Origin: Pseudaquidulcibacter sp964443435
GTDB taxonomy: Bacteria > Pseudomonadota > Alphaproteobacteria > Caulobacterales > Aquidulcibacteraceae
DNA length: 64,000 nt
Reading direction: 5' to 3'
NCBI GenBank assembly: GCA_964443435.1
Contig: CAYUCW010000004.1
Coordinates: forward strand, 5,846-69,845
Numbering within the stretch: the stretch's first letter is position 1; every line of letters starts with the position of its first letter. Below are positions 43,261 through 51,085 of this stretch, piece by piece. A program made the position numbers and the translations under genes. The notes beneath the pieces were generated by a model. It made no database searches. It saw only the letters and a program-made list of their open reading frames with translations, and had not been told where the DNA came from.

Positions 43261-44222
43261 ATGCTTGAAATAAGTCTTCCATACTACCATAATAGACATG
43301 TGAATATATTCCCTGAAATTTTTAACTCTAAGCCAATTAAAAAGGCAAAGCCAATAAAGCAAGAAAACCTTATTCTTGATANNNNNNNNNNNNNNNNNNN
43401 NNNNNNNNNNNNNNNNNNNNNNNNNNNNNNNNNNNNNNNNNNNNNNNNNNNNNNNNNNNNNNNNNNNNNNNNNNNNNNNNNTCTAAGCCAATTAAAAAGG
43501 CAAAGCCAATAAAGCAAGAAAACCTTATTCTTGATAATGGGCGCATTATGCCAATAATTCTTAAGCCCAATGTAAGGTCAAAAAATATGCGACTTAGGCT
43601 TGATAAGGATTTTAAAAAAATAATTATTACGCTTTCACCAAAAATCCCTTTAAGTATCGCACTTAAATTTGCACATGAAAATAAAGGCTGGATTGAAAAA
43701 CAATTAGATAATTCACCAAATATAATTCCCTTTATTGATGGCGGTAATATTCCAGTTTTTGGGGTTAAAACTTTTCTTAAAATTATTCCCATACGCACAA
43801 AATCAAATATTATTAAGCTTGAAAATAATCAGCAGTGCTTAACAATACCGACGCATGAAATTAATTTTGCCACTAAAACCAAAATTATCCTTAAAAAGCT
43901 TGCGCTTGAGGCCGCGAAAACCCATTTAAAAATCCTTGCGCCAAAGCTTAATCGCGTGCCTGAAAATATAAGAATTACCGATACAAAATCGCGCTGGGGC
44001 TCTTGTACATCAGATGGAATTATTGCCCTTAATTGGCGCTTAGTTTGTGCGCCGCCCGATGTGTTTCACTATGTTATCGCCCATGAGATTGCGCATTTAA
44101 AAGAAATGAATCATAGCCCGAAATTCTGGGCCGAAACAGAAAGGCTTATGCCTAATTACAAACCTCATAAGGATTGGCTTAAGAAAAATGGTGCAATGCT
44201 TCATATGATTGGTAGTGAATAA
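43261..44222 (+). CDS. YgjP-type (DUF45) metallopeptidase interrupted by an assembly gap
   Basis: The gene is split by 100 N, but removing the gap and one copy of the 55-bp flanking repeat leaves 807 bases, an uninterrupted frame of 268 residues from the ATG at 43261. Downstream of the gap the domain is complete: MRLRLDKDFKKIIITLSPKI, FIDGGNIPVFG, the zinc site HEIAH and the third ligand in NHSPKFW. The family resembles archaemetzincin-like DUF45 peptidases and E. coli YgjP, physiological substrate unknown. The start has no clear ribosome-binding site, so it could lie a little further in. Confidence 0.82.
43327..43381 (+). repeat. 55-bp direct repeat, copy 1 (left edge of the gap)
   Basis: Begins TCTAAGCCAATTAAAAAGGC and is identical over 55 bases to 43482-43536. 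The length is typical of a de Bruijn k-mer overlap between contigs. Confidence 0.9.
43382..43481. other. Assembly gap of exactly 100 N
   Basis: The 100-N run is the standard placeholder for a gap of unknown size. Both edges carry the same 55 bases, so no sequence is likely to be missing. Confidence 0.97.
43482..43536 (+). repeat. 55-bp direct repeat, copy 2 (right edge of the gap)
   Basis: Exact copy of 43327-43381. Merging the two copies rejoins the reading frame of the YgjP-type gene. Confidence 0.9.
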
Positions 44223-44281
44223 ATATTAAACCTTGAAACTATAATATAAAGGCTTAAATATCGGGTATGATTGGAAATAAA

Positions 44282-45238
44282 ATGACAAGCTTAAAAATTG
44301 GCGTGCAAATGGACCCTATTGAGGGGATTAATATTAATGGCGACACCACTTTTGCCATGCTTCTAAGTGCGCAAAAGCGTGGCTATGAACTTTTTATTTT
44401 TCAGCCACAACATGTTTCATATAATGAAGGCAAAGTTACCGCGCGAGTAAAGCCATTAAAAGTTAAACGCGAAATCGGTAATCATTATGCATTAGGCGAA
44501 GAAATTATTGTCGATCTTGCCGATGATTTAGATGTGATTTTAATGCGCCAAGATCCGCCATTTGATATGGCATATATTTCGGCGGCGCATATGCTTGAGT
44601 TTATAGCCGATAAAACCCTTGTGATTAATGATCCATTCTGGGTTAGAAACTCACCTGAGAAAATTATTCCGCTTTTGTTTCCACAAATTATGCCGCCAAC
44701 CCTTGTTAGCCGTGATAGGAAAGCCATTCTTGATTTTAGGGAAGTCCATAAAGATATTGTGGTTAAACCATTATTCGGCAATGCTGGCGCGGCAGTATTT
44801 AGAATTAAACCAGAAGATGGCAATCTTGGAGCTTTGCTTGATTTATTCTTTAGCCAAAGCCCAGAGCCTTTAATGATTCAAGCCTTTGTCAAAGAAGTAT
44901 TCGCCGGTGATAAACGCATATTCCTTATTGATGGCGAAGCGGTTGGGGTTATTAACCGCATTCCAAAAGGTAATGATATACGCTCTAATCTTGCGGCGGG
45001 CGGCTCTGCGGCGGCAACCGAATTATCACAGGCCGATCTTGAGATTTGCAAAATAATTGGCCCAACCCTTAAAGATCGTAATTTATTATTCGTTGGCATT
45101 GATGTTATTGCGGGTAAGCTTACCGAAATTAATGTAACTTCCCCAACTGGCGTTATGGCCTATTTAGGATTTACAGGCATTGATTTAACCGAAAACTTCT
45201 GGGATGTTGTGGTTACAAAACTTAAGAATGCCGCCTAA
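44282..45238 (+). CDS. gshB: Glutathione synthetase
   Basis: 318 residues from the ATG at 44282, preceded by GGAAA; the frame also has an ATG at 44267. Prokaryotic GSH-S N-terminal domain (IGVQMDPIEGININGDTTFAM, residues 5-25) and ATP-grasp domain with VVKPLFGNAGAAVFRI and the C-terminal EINVTSPTG. Role: joins glycine to gamma-glutamylcysteine. Its stop overlaps the next gene's start (TAATG). gshA is not adjacent. Confidence 0.93.
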   Translation: MTSLKIGVQMDPIEGININGDTTFAMLLSAQKRGYELFIFQPQHVSYNEGKVTARVKPLKVKREIGNHYALGEEIIVDLADDLDVILMRQDPPFDMAYISAAHMLEFIADKTLVINDPFWVRNSPEKIIPLLFPQIMPPTLVSRDRKAILDFREVHKDIVVKPLFGNAGAAVFRIKPEDGNLGALLDLFFSQSPEPLMIQAFVKEVFAGDKRIFLIDGEAVGVINRIPKGNDIRSNLAAGGSAAATELSQADLEICKIIGPTLKDRNLLFVGIDVIAGKLTEINVTSPTGVMAYLGFTGIDLTENFWDVVVTKLKNAA

Positions 45239-45525
45239 TGATTTTAGAAATCGCGCACTTGAACGTAATAAGTGACAAAGCAATTGAGTTTGAAAACGCA
45301 TTTAAAACCGCCGAAAAAATAATCGCCAGTATGAAAGGCTATATTTCACATGAGCTTTTAAAATGCATTGAAACTGAAAACCAGTATGTTTTACTTGTGA
45401 AATGGGAAACCTTAGAAGACCATGAAATAGGCTTTCGAAAGTCAAAAGAATATCAAAAATGGAAAGCTTTATTGCACCATTTTTATGACCCATTTCCCGA
45501 AGTTTTACATTTTAAAGGTCTTTAG
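45238..45525 (+). CDS. Antibiotic biosynthesis monooxygenase (ABM)-fold protein
   Basis: 95 residues. A dimeric ferredoxin-like ABM domain: MILEIAHLNVISDKAIEFE, then MKGYISHELLKC, and WETLEDHEIGFRKS, ending in HHFYDPFPEVLHF. Such proteins range from quinol monooxygenases to simple stress proteins; no substrate is evident. Coupled to gshB by a TAATG overlap. The 3' end overlaps the convergent DoxX gene by 14 bp. Confidence 0.85.
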   Translation: MILEIAHLNVISDKAIEFENAFKTAEKIIASMKGYISHELLKCIETENQYVLLVKWETLEDHEIGFRKSKEYQKWKALLHHFYDPFPEVLHFKGL

Positions 45526-45943
45526 GATTTTTATATTTATTATAAATATTTCCATAAAATTTTGAAAATAATTTATCCAAACTTAGCTTTCCGCCGCCAA
45601 AAACCATTAAAACCCCAAGCATTAAAAGCCAGTTATAATGGTCATTTGTCCCTGGATATACAAATAATTCAATAACCAAAGTAAGACAAAATAGACCTAA
45701 TGCTGCAAGTGGGGTTAAAAAGCCAATTACAAGCATTGACCCCGCAATAAGCTCTACGCCCGTGCCAAGCACCGCCGCAATATTTGGCGGAAGTAATGGC
45801 ACAGGATAATCATTAGCGAATAAATCAAGTGTTGCTTCCCATGATGTTAATTTAAGAAGCGCGGCGGTCAAAAAAATCTTTGCCACCCAAAGCCTTAAAG
45901 CCAAAAGTACAATAGATTGCGCATTTGAAACAATATTATTCAT
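45512..45943 (-). CDS. DoxX family membrane protein of the bufferin operon
   Basis: 143 residues from the ATG at 45943, which overlaps the DUF2063 stop by 8 bp; AAGGA lies inside the 3' end of that gene. Four hydrophobic segments and the family pattern LRLWVAKIFLTAALLKL and GTGVELIAGSMLVIGF. Last gene of the DUF2282-DUF692-DUF2063-DoxX set. DoxX is the usual fourth member of these loci; its role is unclear, perhaps redox or quinone related. Confidence 0.88.
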   Translation of the reverse strand: MNNIVSNAQSIVLLALRLWVAKIFLTAALLKLTSWEATLDLFANDYPVPLLPPNIAAVLGTGVELIAGSMLVIGFLTPLAALGLFCLTLVIELFVYPGTNDHYNWLLMLGVLMVFGGGKLSLDKLFSKFYGNIYNKYKNPKDL

Positions 45944-46631
45944 TTGTAAAAATTCCTTTTTGTAAAAGCCCTGCAAAATCTTGCTGACTTAAAGTTTCCA
46001 TTTTTTCATTTAGTGCTTGTAATAAGCCACTATTTTGGACGCTTAGTAAAAATTCAAAAATATTGGTTTCAATAGTTTCAATTAAAACTTCATTTTCAAT
46101 ATCGCGCCAGATTAAAAGATTTTCGCTTTTTATTTTAAGTTCTAAATCACCTGAATTTAAATGCGCGGCATAAATTTCTTTTGAATTAAATTCTGATTTT
46201 AACAAATTTATAGATGATAAAAGCTTTAAATCATTGCCATTATTAAGGCTTTGAATAATTTCTTCCGTAGAATGAATATCTTGATCAATTGCCTTACTTG
46301 AACTAAAAATTTTCCATTCAAGCTCCGCATTTTTAATTACAAAGTCTAAGTCGGTTAGCTTTAATTTTAAAAACTCTGGTAAAAAACCGCCATATTCATT
46401 TCTATCAGCGGATTTCATAGGATAATTTTTTACGTATTCTTCGGCAATATTTTCAAAATATTCTGTACCCAACAAGGTTTCAGAGACCGAATAAACCGAT
46501 TTTAGGCAATCAATTAAACCATAAAAGGTATTATTAATAAATATATCAAACCTATTAATATATTTATTTTCAATAAGTTCAGCGTTTAAATTACACTTTT
46601 CATAAATTGCTTTGATAAAATCCTTAGGCAT
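45936..46631 (-). CDS. bufC: DUF2063 protein, partner of the DUF692 oxidase
   Basis: 231 residues from the ATG at 46631 (GAGG upstream, 8-bp overlap with the DUF692 gene). An N-terminal helical DUF2063 domain (about 1-95) is followed by a domain that in this family serves as the recognition element for the precursor peptide. Seen: LKSVYSVSETLLGTEYFENIAEEYVKNYP. Role by family: escorts DUF692 enzyme and substrate. The sequence is divergent and Asn/Ile rich, but order and overlap are clear. Confidence 0.85.
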   Translation of the reverse strand: MPKDFIKAIYEKCNLNAELIENKYINRFDIFINNTFYGLIDCLKSVYSVSETLLGTEYFENIAEEYVKNYPMKSADRNEYGGFLPEFLKLKLTDLDFVIKNAELEWKIFSSSKAIDQDIHSTEEIIQSLNNGNDLKLLSSINLLKSEFNSKEIYAAHLNSGDLELKIKSENLLIWRDIENEVLIETIETNIFEFLLSVQNSGLLQALNEKMETLSQQDFAGLLQKGIFTNE

Positions 46632-47451
46632 TTTGCGCCTCAAGAATATTAAGTGCTTTCTTTCTTTCAGCTAGTAAAATTTCTAAAGGCGGAATATTAG
46701 TGTCCCATTCAATTAAGACAGGGGCATTAAATTTCTTAATTGCGTTTTCAAATAAATCCCATACTTTTGGAAAAACTGTATTTCCATGGGTATCGATTAA
46801 AATAGTTTCACCATTTTTGGTTTTATTTTCTTGATACCCTGCAAGGTGAATTTCTTTAACGAATAAAGGATTAATAGAATCAATATATTCATTAGAATTA
46901 AGCCCAATATTATGCTCGCCTACATAAATATTATTAATATCTAGTAGGATTGCGCACCCTGTTTTTTCACAAATTTTATTTAAAAAATCGGCTTCGGTAA
47001 AAGTGCTATTTTTAAAAGATAAATAATTTGAAGGATTTTCAATTAAGATCTGCCTTCCTATAAAATTCTGAAATAAATCAATATTTCTTACGAATTTGTC
47101 CATTGTTTCATCAATTAATGGAACTGGCAAAAGATCTGGAACAAATATTCCATCATCGCCAGAAAAACTTAAATGATCAGAGACTAAAATCGGCTTAAAT
47201 TCATCTATAAGATTTTTTATCTGACTTAGGTGTTTAAAATCAAGATTTTCACTTCCAAGCGAAACACCAACACTATGCATTGAAATCGGATAGTTTTGTG
47301 AAAGTTTTGAAAGATATTCTTTAGGCTTACCGCCACCAAAATAATTTTCCGAATGAATTTCAAGAAAATCAATATTTGGTAACTCATTAAGAATTGCGTC
47401 AAAATGTGGGGCACGTAATCCAATTCCAACTGCATTTTGACGCAAATTCAT
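46624..47451 (-). CDS. bufB: DUF692 multinuclear non-haem iron oxidative enzyme (MNIO)
   Basis: 275 residues, a TIM barrel with the conserved metal-binding pattern of DUF692: EIHSENYFGGGK, SMHSVGVSLGSEN, SDHLSFSG, ENPSNY, DINNIYV, EIHLAGY and IDTHGN. Family enzymes modify cysteines of ribosomally made peptides, for instance to oxazolone or thiooxazole groups. It lies 11 bp downstream of the Cys-containing DUF2282 gene, which is its likely substrate. The AAG-type spacing and overlaps place it firmly in one operon. Confidence 0.93.
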   Translation of the reverse strand: MNLRQNAVGIGLRAPHFDAILNELPNIDFLEIHSENYFGGGKPKEYLSKLSQNYPISMHSVGVSLGSENLDFKHLSQIKNLIDEFKPILVSDHLSFSGDDGIFVPDLLPVPLIDETMDKFVRNIDLFQNFIGRQILIENPSNYLSFKNSTFTEADFLNKICEKTGCAILLDINNIYVGEHNIGLNSNEYIDSINPLFVKEIHLAGYQENKTKNGETILIDTHGNTVFPKVWDLFENAIKKFNAPVLIEWDTNIPPLEILLAERKKALNILEAQNA

Positions 47452-47462
47452 CTATAATGACC

Positions 47463-47741
47463 TTATAATACTCTGCCGTTTACAAGTTTAGTGCAAGTTC
47501 CAGCGGGAAGTTTTACCCACTCATTTTTATCACCATCTTTTTTCGCCATACCAGCGCAAGAATGGCCATTTGCCGCGCAGTCATTTTTGCCGGCTTTTAC
47601 AACGCCAGCACATTTTTCCATAGCTGCAGAACCAGCTTTTTTCATCATTTGATCATTTGCATTAGATGAAGTTGCAACAATGCTTGCACCCGCGATGAAA
47701 GCTACAAGTGAAGCGCCAATAATAATAGGGGTCTTTTTCAT
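47463..47741 (-). CDS. bufA: DUF2282 bufferin precursor peptide
   Basis: 92 residues. An N-terminal signal-like segment (residues 1-29, ending SSNAND) is followed by a mature part with four cysteines at 44, 55, 62 and 83: EKCAGVVKAGKNDCAANGHSC (split here for length: EKCAGV, KNDCAA, HSCAG) and PAGTC. This is the DUF2282/bufferin-1 pattern, known to be modified by a DUF692 enzyme and to bind copper in the periplasm. AAAGGAGAA ribosome-binding site. Driven by the promoter at 47780-47807. Confidence 0.92.
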   Translation of the reverse strand: MKKTPIIIGASLVAFIAGASIVATSSNANDQMMKKAGSAAMEKCAGVVKAGKNDCAANGHSCAGMAKKDGDKNEWVKLPAGTCTKLVNGRVL

Positions 47742-47754
47742 AATATTCTCCTTT

Positions 47755-47770
47755 CCATCAAACGTGATGG
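47755..47770 (-). promoter_or_regulatory. Small hairpin in the bufA 5' leader
   Basis: CCATCA and TGATGG pair perfectly around an AACG loop, directly 5' of the ribosome-binding site of bufA. It could influence mRNA stability or translation. Confidence 0.4.
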
Positions 47771-47779
47771 TAAATATAT

Positions 47780-47807
47780 ATACGCCTAGTATTTGGATAA
47801 GTTACAA
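47780..47807 (-). promoter_or_regulatory. ECF-type promoter of the bufferin operon
   Basis: Read on the minus strand: TTGTAACTTAT as the -35 region and GGCGTAT as the -10 region at the two ends of a 28-nt span. GTAAC and CGTA are 16 nt apart. The same end motifs and length occur in the opposite direction before sigF. Confidence 0.75.
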
Positions 47808-47820
47808 GCTAAATTAAAAT

Positions 47821-47848
47821 TTGTAACTTATTTTTCATTTCGGCGTAT
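47821..47848 (+). promoter_or_regulatory. ECF-type promoter of sigF-nrsF (autoregulation)
   Basis: TTGTAACTTAT and GGCGTAT at the ends of a 28-nt span, GTAAC and CGTA 16 nt apart, matching the bufA promoter. The -10 ends eight bases before the sigF ATG. Confidence 0.75.
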
Positions 47849-47856
47849 TTATTTAC

Positions 47857-48390
47857 ATGGCAAAACTAAACCAAGATAAATGGCAAGAATGGATGATTGC
47901 ATCATTAGATGGCAATAAGAATACTTATCGCCTTCTTTTATGCGAATTAAGAATATGGCTTTTTGGCTATTTTCGTACGCGTGTTCATGAAGCAAGCATT
48001 GAAGATCTTATCCAAGATACACTTTTAACCATACATAATAAACGCGCAAGTTTTGATACTTCGCGCATATTATTACCTTGGATTATTGCCATCGCCCGCA
48101 ATAAACTTATTGATAAATATAGACGCAGTATAAAAATGATAGAAGTCGAACTTGATTTTGATTTGCAAGATTCAAATTCACCTGAAAACTGCGCGAAAGA
48201 AGATATTGAAAAGCTTTTAAAATTAATCCCACAGAATCAAGCAAACATAATTTCAATGATAAAAATTCAAGAATTATCGATTGAAGAAGTCGCGCTTAAA
48301 ACCGGCCTCTCGCAATCTAATGTAAAAATTTACGTACATCGCGGCCTTAAAGCCCTTCAGTCCAAAGTAAAGGAGGTTATCAATGAATGA
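47857..48390 (+). CDS. sigF: ECF RNA polymerase sigma factor, SigF-like (NrsF-controlled group)
   Basis: 177 residues. Sigma region 2 (about 25-95) with DLIQDTLLTIHNKR and LPWIIAIARNKLIDKYRR; region 4 (about 118-170) with ELSIEEVALKTGLSQSNVKI. Gene order, with a DUF1109 anti-sigma directly downstream (8-bp overlap) and bufferin genes divergent, matches Caulobacter SigF-NrsF. The promoter ends eight bases before the ATG, so there is no room for a ribosome-binding site and the transcript may be leaderless; the next in-frame ATG is at 47893. Confidence 0.9.
   Translation: MAKLNQDKWQEWMIASLDGNKNTYRLLLCELRIWLFGYFRTRVHEASIEDLIQDTLLTIHNKRASFDTSRILLPWIIAIARNKLIDKYRRSIKMIEVELDFDLQDSNSPENCAKEDIEKLLKLIPQNQANIISMIKIQELSIEEVALKTGLSQSNVKIYVHRGLKALQSKVKEVINE
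48369..48381 (+). promoter_or_regulatory. Extended Shine-Dalgarno sequence of nrsF
   Basis: AAAGGAGGTTATC is nearly fully complementary to the usual 3' end of 16S rRNA and is spaced six bases from the ATG. It is far stronger than the other sites in the window. Confidence 0.75.
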
Positions 48391-49015
48391 TCCCCTTATT
48401 GATAATTTAGTGGATGATCTTACGCCTGTAAGAAGTTTTAATCTTTGGCAAATTCTTGCCTTAACGTGCTTATGCTTCATTATATTTAGCTTTATAATTA
48501 TATCTAATTTAGGCATGCGCGATATGGGTTATGCATTTAATTCGGGCGCTATTTATTGGAAGAATGGCGGCCTTATCTTAAGTGCAATCTTAGGATTTTT
48601 TGCGCTTAATAATCTTTCACGTCCTGAAAATAAAAATAATTTTATAAGCCATGCATCAATATTTTTTGCCCCGATTTTAATATTATTTTTAATTAGTATT
48701 AATCAAAATCTATTTCTAACTGAGCTTAAGAATCCTAATTTTAATGGAATGCTTGCTTGTGCCAGTAATATTTTCATTTTTGGCACTATATTATTTGCAT
48801 TAGTTTATAAAATGTTTTTATCAAAATCCGCATCACAAAACCCTAAAACTTTGGGCCTTATATCTGGTCTTGCCTGCGGATTTACCGCCGCAAGCGCCTA
48901 TGCGTTACATTGTAATATGGATGGCTTTATTTATTTCATAATTGCATATTTATTGCCTATTGCCACATTGGGAATAATAGGTATTTATATTGGTATAAAA
49001 AGGCTTAAATGGTAG
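48383..49015 (+). CDS. nrsF: NrsF/DUF1109 membrane anti-sigma factor
   Basis: 210 residues with six hydrophobic segments from residue 22 on, after a short cytosolic N-terminus that would hold the sigma factor. Cysteines at 29, 31, 126, 165 and 177. Caulobacter NrsF senses chromium, cadmium and copper stress through two conserved cysteines about 50 residues apart; Cys126 and Cys177 fit that spacing. Overlaps sigF by 8 bp with a very strong ribosome-binding site. Confidence 0.88.
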   Translation: MNDPLIDNLVDDLTPVRSFNLWQILALTCLCFIIFSFIIISNLGMRDMGYAFNSGAIYWKNGGLILSAILGFFALNNLSRPENKNNFISHASIFFAPILILFLISINQNLFLTELKNPNFNGMLACASNIFIFGTILFALVYKMFLSKSASQNPKTLGLISGLACGFTAASAYALHCNMDGFIYFIIAYLLPIATLGIIGIYIGIKRLKW

Positions 49016-49018
49016 ATT

Positions 49019-49420
49019 ATGGCAGAAACAAACTTTTATTCAAAAATTGCTAAAAAAGCAGCAAAATTCACTGGAAAGCCTATTGTATTCAATATCGCAT
49101 TATTAACTATTATTGTTTGGCTTATAACTGGTCCAATTTTTAAGTTTTCAGATACTTGGCAATTAGTAATTAATACCGGAACAACCATAATAACATTCCT
49201 TATGGTTTTTCTTATCCAGAACGCGCAAAACCGCGATACTGAAGCAATTCAGATTAAATTAGATGAATTAATAAGGGCAAATAAAAGTGCACATAATGCG
49301 CTTATGGATTTAGAAGAGTTAGAAGAAGAAACTCTTGATAATTTACGCGCTAAATATGAAGCTTTGGCAAAAAAGGCCCGCGATAACCTGGAAAATGACA
49401 TTATTGATATAAAAGATTAA
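49019..49420 (+). CDS. Low-affinity iron permease family protein
   Basis: 133 residues. Two hydrophobic segments (about 23-42 and 50-66) with IVWLITGPIFKFSDTWQLVINTGTTI and FLMVFLIQNAQNRDTEAIQIKLDELI, the hallmark of the Fet4-like low-affinity iron permease family, then an acidic coiled-coil tail (about 80-133). Starts 3 bp after the nrsF stop, so it is probably in the sigF-nrsF transcript. Bacterial members are untested; a metal transport role is inferred. Confidence 0.85.
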   Translation: MAETNFYSKIAKKAAKFTGKPIVFNIALLTIIVWLITGPIFKFSDTWQLVINTGTTIITFLMVFLIQNAQNRDTEAIQIKLDELIRANKSAHNALMDLEELEEETLDNLRAKYEALAKKARDNLENDIIDIKD

Positions 49421-49433
49421 TAAAACCTCTTGC

Positions 49434-49459
49434 GTTCTCTAAATGTTCTGTTATTGTTC
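49434..49459 (+). promoter_or_regulatory. Tandem alphaproteobacterial LexA (SOS) boxes upstream of comM/yifB
   Basis: Three GTTC elements at 49434, 49445 and 49456 are spaced by exactly 11 bp, giving two overlapping GTTC-N7-GTTC sites. That is the known LexA operator of Alphaproteobacteria. Confidence 0.75.
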
Positions 49460-49494
49460 ATGTTAAATATAGAACAGAATCTTGATTGTGGATA

Positions 49495-49510
49495 TTTCGG
49501 ATACGAAATA
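49495..49510 (+). promoter_or_regulatory. Hairpin in the comM leader
   Basis: ATTTCG and CGAAAT pair around a GATA loop, upstream of the AAAGGGGACA ribosome-binding site. Confidence 0.3.
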
Positions 49511-49529
49511 AACATTAAAGGGGACAGCA

Positions 49530-51080
49530 ATGGTTGCCAATATTGTTACATTTGCTTTTAATGGCGCAAAAGCAGAGCGCGTTGACGTTCAAGTGCAAAT
49601 TTCCGAAGGCGGAACCCAAAGCACTTTTTCGATTGTTGGCCTTGCCGATAAAGCAGTTGGTGAAAGCCGCGATAGATTAAGGGCGGCCTTTACCGCAATT
49701 GGTCTTGCACTTCCCCATTCAAGAATAATTGTAAATCTTTCTCCTGCTGATATGCCCAAAGAAGGTTCACACTATGATGCCCCAATCGCACTCGCAATCC
49801 TCGTAAGCATGGGGGTTTTACCTTCTGACGCACTTGAAGGTATTGCCTGTATGGGAGAACTTAGCCTTGATGGATCTTGGCTTAGAGTTATGGGTGCATT
49901 ACCAGCGGCAATTGCCGCCAATGAAGAAGGGCTTTCATTTGTGTGCCCAAGCATATCTGCACCAGAGGCCGCATGGTCGGGCGGAAAAATTATCGGCGTA
50001 AATTCACTTATGGGTTTTATAAATCATGTGCGCGGAAATAATATTATCGCCCCGTCTGTTCGCGGTGAATTATTGGACGATTCAAGCCAGTTTGATTTAA
50101 AAGATGTCAGAGGGCAAGAGCAAGGAAAACGCGCCATAGAAGTTGCCGCCGCTGGTGGTCATAATCTTCTTATGTGTGGCCCACCTGGCGCAGGAAAATC
50201 AATGCTTGCGCAAAGACTTCCTGGTCTTTTGCCTCCGCTTAATTCACGCGAATTACTTGAGGTTTCAATGATACACTCGGTAGCAGGGACACTTGGAAAA
50301 GGTGCTTTATCGCGCACTCGCCCATTTCGTGCCCCGCACCATTCGGCAAGCATGGCGGCGCTTACGGGTGGCGGCAATAAGGCAAAACCTGGGGAAGTCT
50401 CACTTGCACATCATGGTGTTTTATTCCTTGATGAATTACCAGAATTTGGCACACAGGCACTTGATGCACTACGCCAACCAATTGAAACCGGCGAAGTTGT
50501 TGTGGCGCGCGCCAATCGTCATATTACATATCCTGCACGTTTTCAGCTTATTGCCGCAATGAATCCTTGCAGATGTGGCGCACCACAAGGGAAAACTTGC
50601 GGAAAAGCTCCAAAATGTATGAGCCAATATCAAAGCCGCATTTCGGGCCCTATGCTTGATAGGATTGATATTCAAATTGACTTACCTGCAGTCACGGTTT
50701 CCGATTTATCCCTTCCGCCCTCATCCGAAGGCACAAAAGAAGTTGCAGCACGGGTTTTAATGGCGCGGCAAATTCAGGAAGAAAGATATAAATCTTATAG
50801 CTTAAATCCACCTGTTAATAATGTTATTAATGGTGAAATTCTTGATAAATATACAAAGCTTGATGAAGCAGGGCATAATCTTTTAACAAAGGCAGCCGAC
50901 GCAATGCGCCTTTCTGCCCGCGCATACCACCGCACGTTAAAAGTTGCGCGAACAATTGCCGATTTAGATGGTCAAGATAGCATTAAGCGCATTCATCTTG
51001 CCGAAGCCTTGGCATATAGAAGAAGCGATCCCAATGAAACCAATTCGGAAAATTCAAACGCTAAAATTTTTCAAAAATAA
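49530..51080 (+). CDS. comM: YifB/ComM family Mg-chelatase-like AAA+ ATPase
   Basis: 516 residues. N-terminal ChlI-like domain (about 20-165), AAA+ core with Walker A GPPGAGKS at 217-224, Walker B LFLDELPEF, and the C-terminal Mg_chelatase_C domain. A cysteine cluster CRCGAPQGKTCGKAPKC sits near 345. ComM promotes branch migration of recombination intermediates. Tandem LexA sites upstream suggest SOS induction; comM homologues are, as I recall, in the Caulobacter SOS regulon. Confidence 0.93.
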   Translation: MVANIVTFAFNGAKAERVDVQVQISEGGTQSTFSIVGLADKAVGESRDRLRAAFTAIGLALPHSRIIVNLSPADMPKEGSHYDAPIALAILVSMGVLPSDALEGIACMGELSLDGSWLRVMGALPAAIAANEEGLSFVCPSISAPEAAWSGGKIIGVNSLMGFINHVRGNNIIAPSVRGELLDDSSQFDLKDVRGQEQGKRAIEVAAAGGHNLLMCGPPGAGKSMLAQRLPGLLPPLNSRELLEVSMIHSVAGTLGKGALSRTRPFRAPHHSASMAALTGGGNKAKPGEVSLAHHGVLFLDELPEFGTQALDALRQPIETGEVVVARANRHITYPARFQLIAAMNPCRCGAPQGKTCGKAPKCMSQYQSRISGPMLDRIDIQIDLPAVTVSDLSLPPSSEGTKEVAARVLMARQIQEERYKSYSLNPPVNNVINGEILDKYTKLDEAGHNLLTKAADAMRLSARAYHRTLKVARTIADLDGQDSIKRIHLAEALAYRRSDPNETNSENSNAKIFQK

Positions 51081-51085
51081 TTAAA

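Noticed and set aside
43327..43536. A 55-bp tandem direct repeat around the gap
   Set aside because: Best explained as an assembly overlap, since merging the copies restores a full reading frame; not a biological repeat.
43370..43798. Minus-strand frame running through the N gap
   Set aside because: It depends on X residues from the gap and overlaps a real gene on the other strand.
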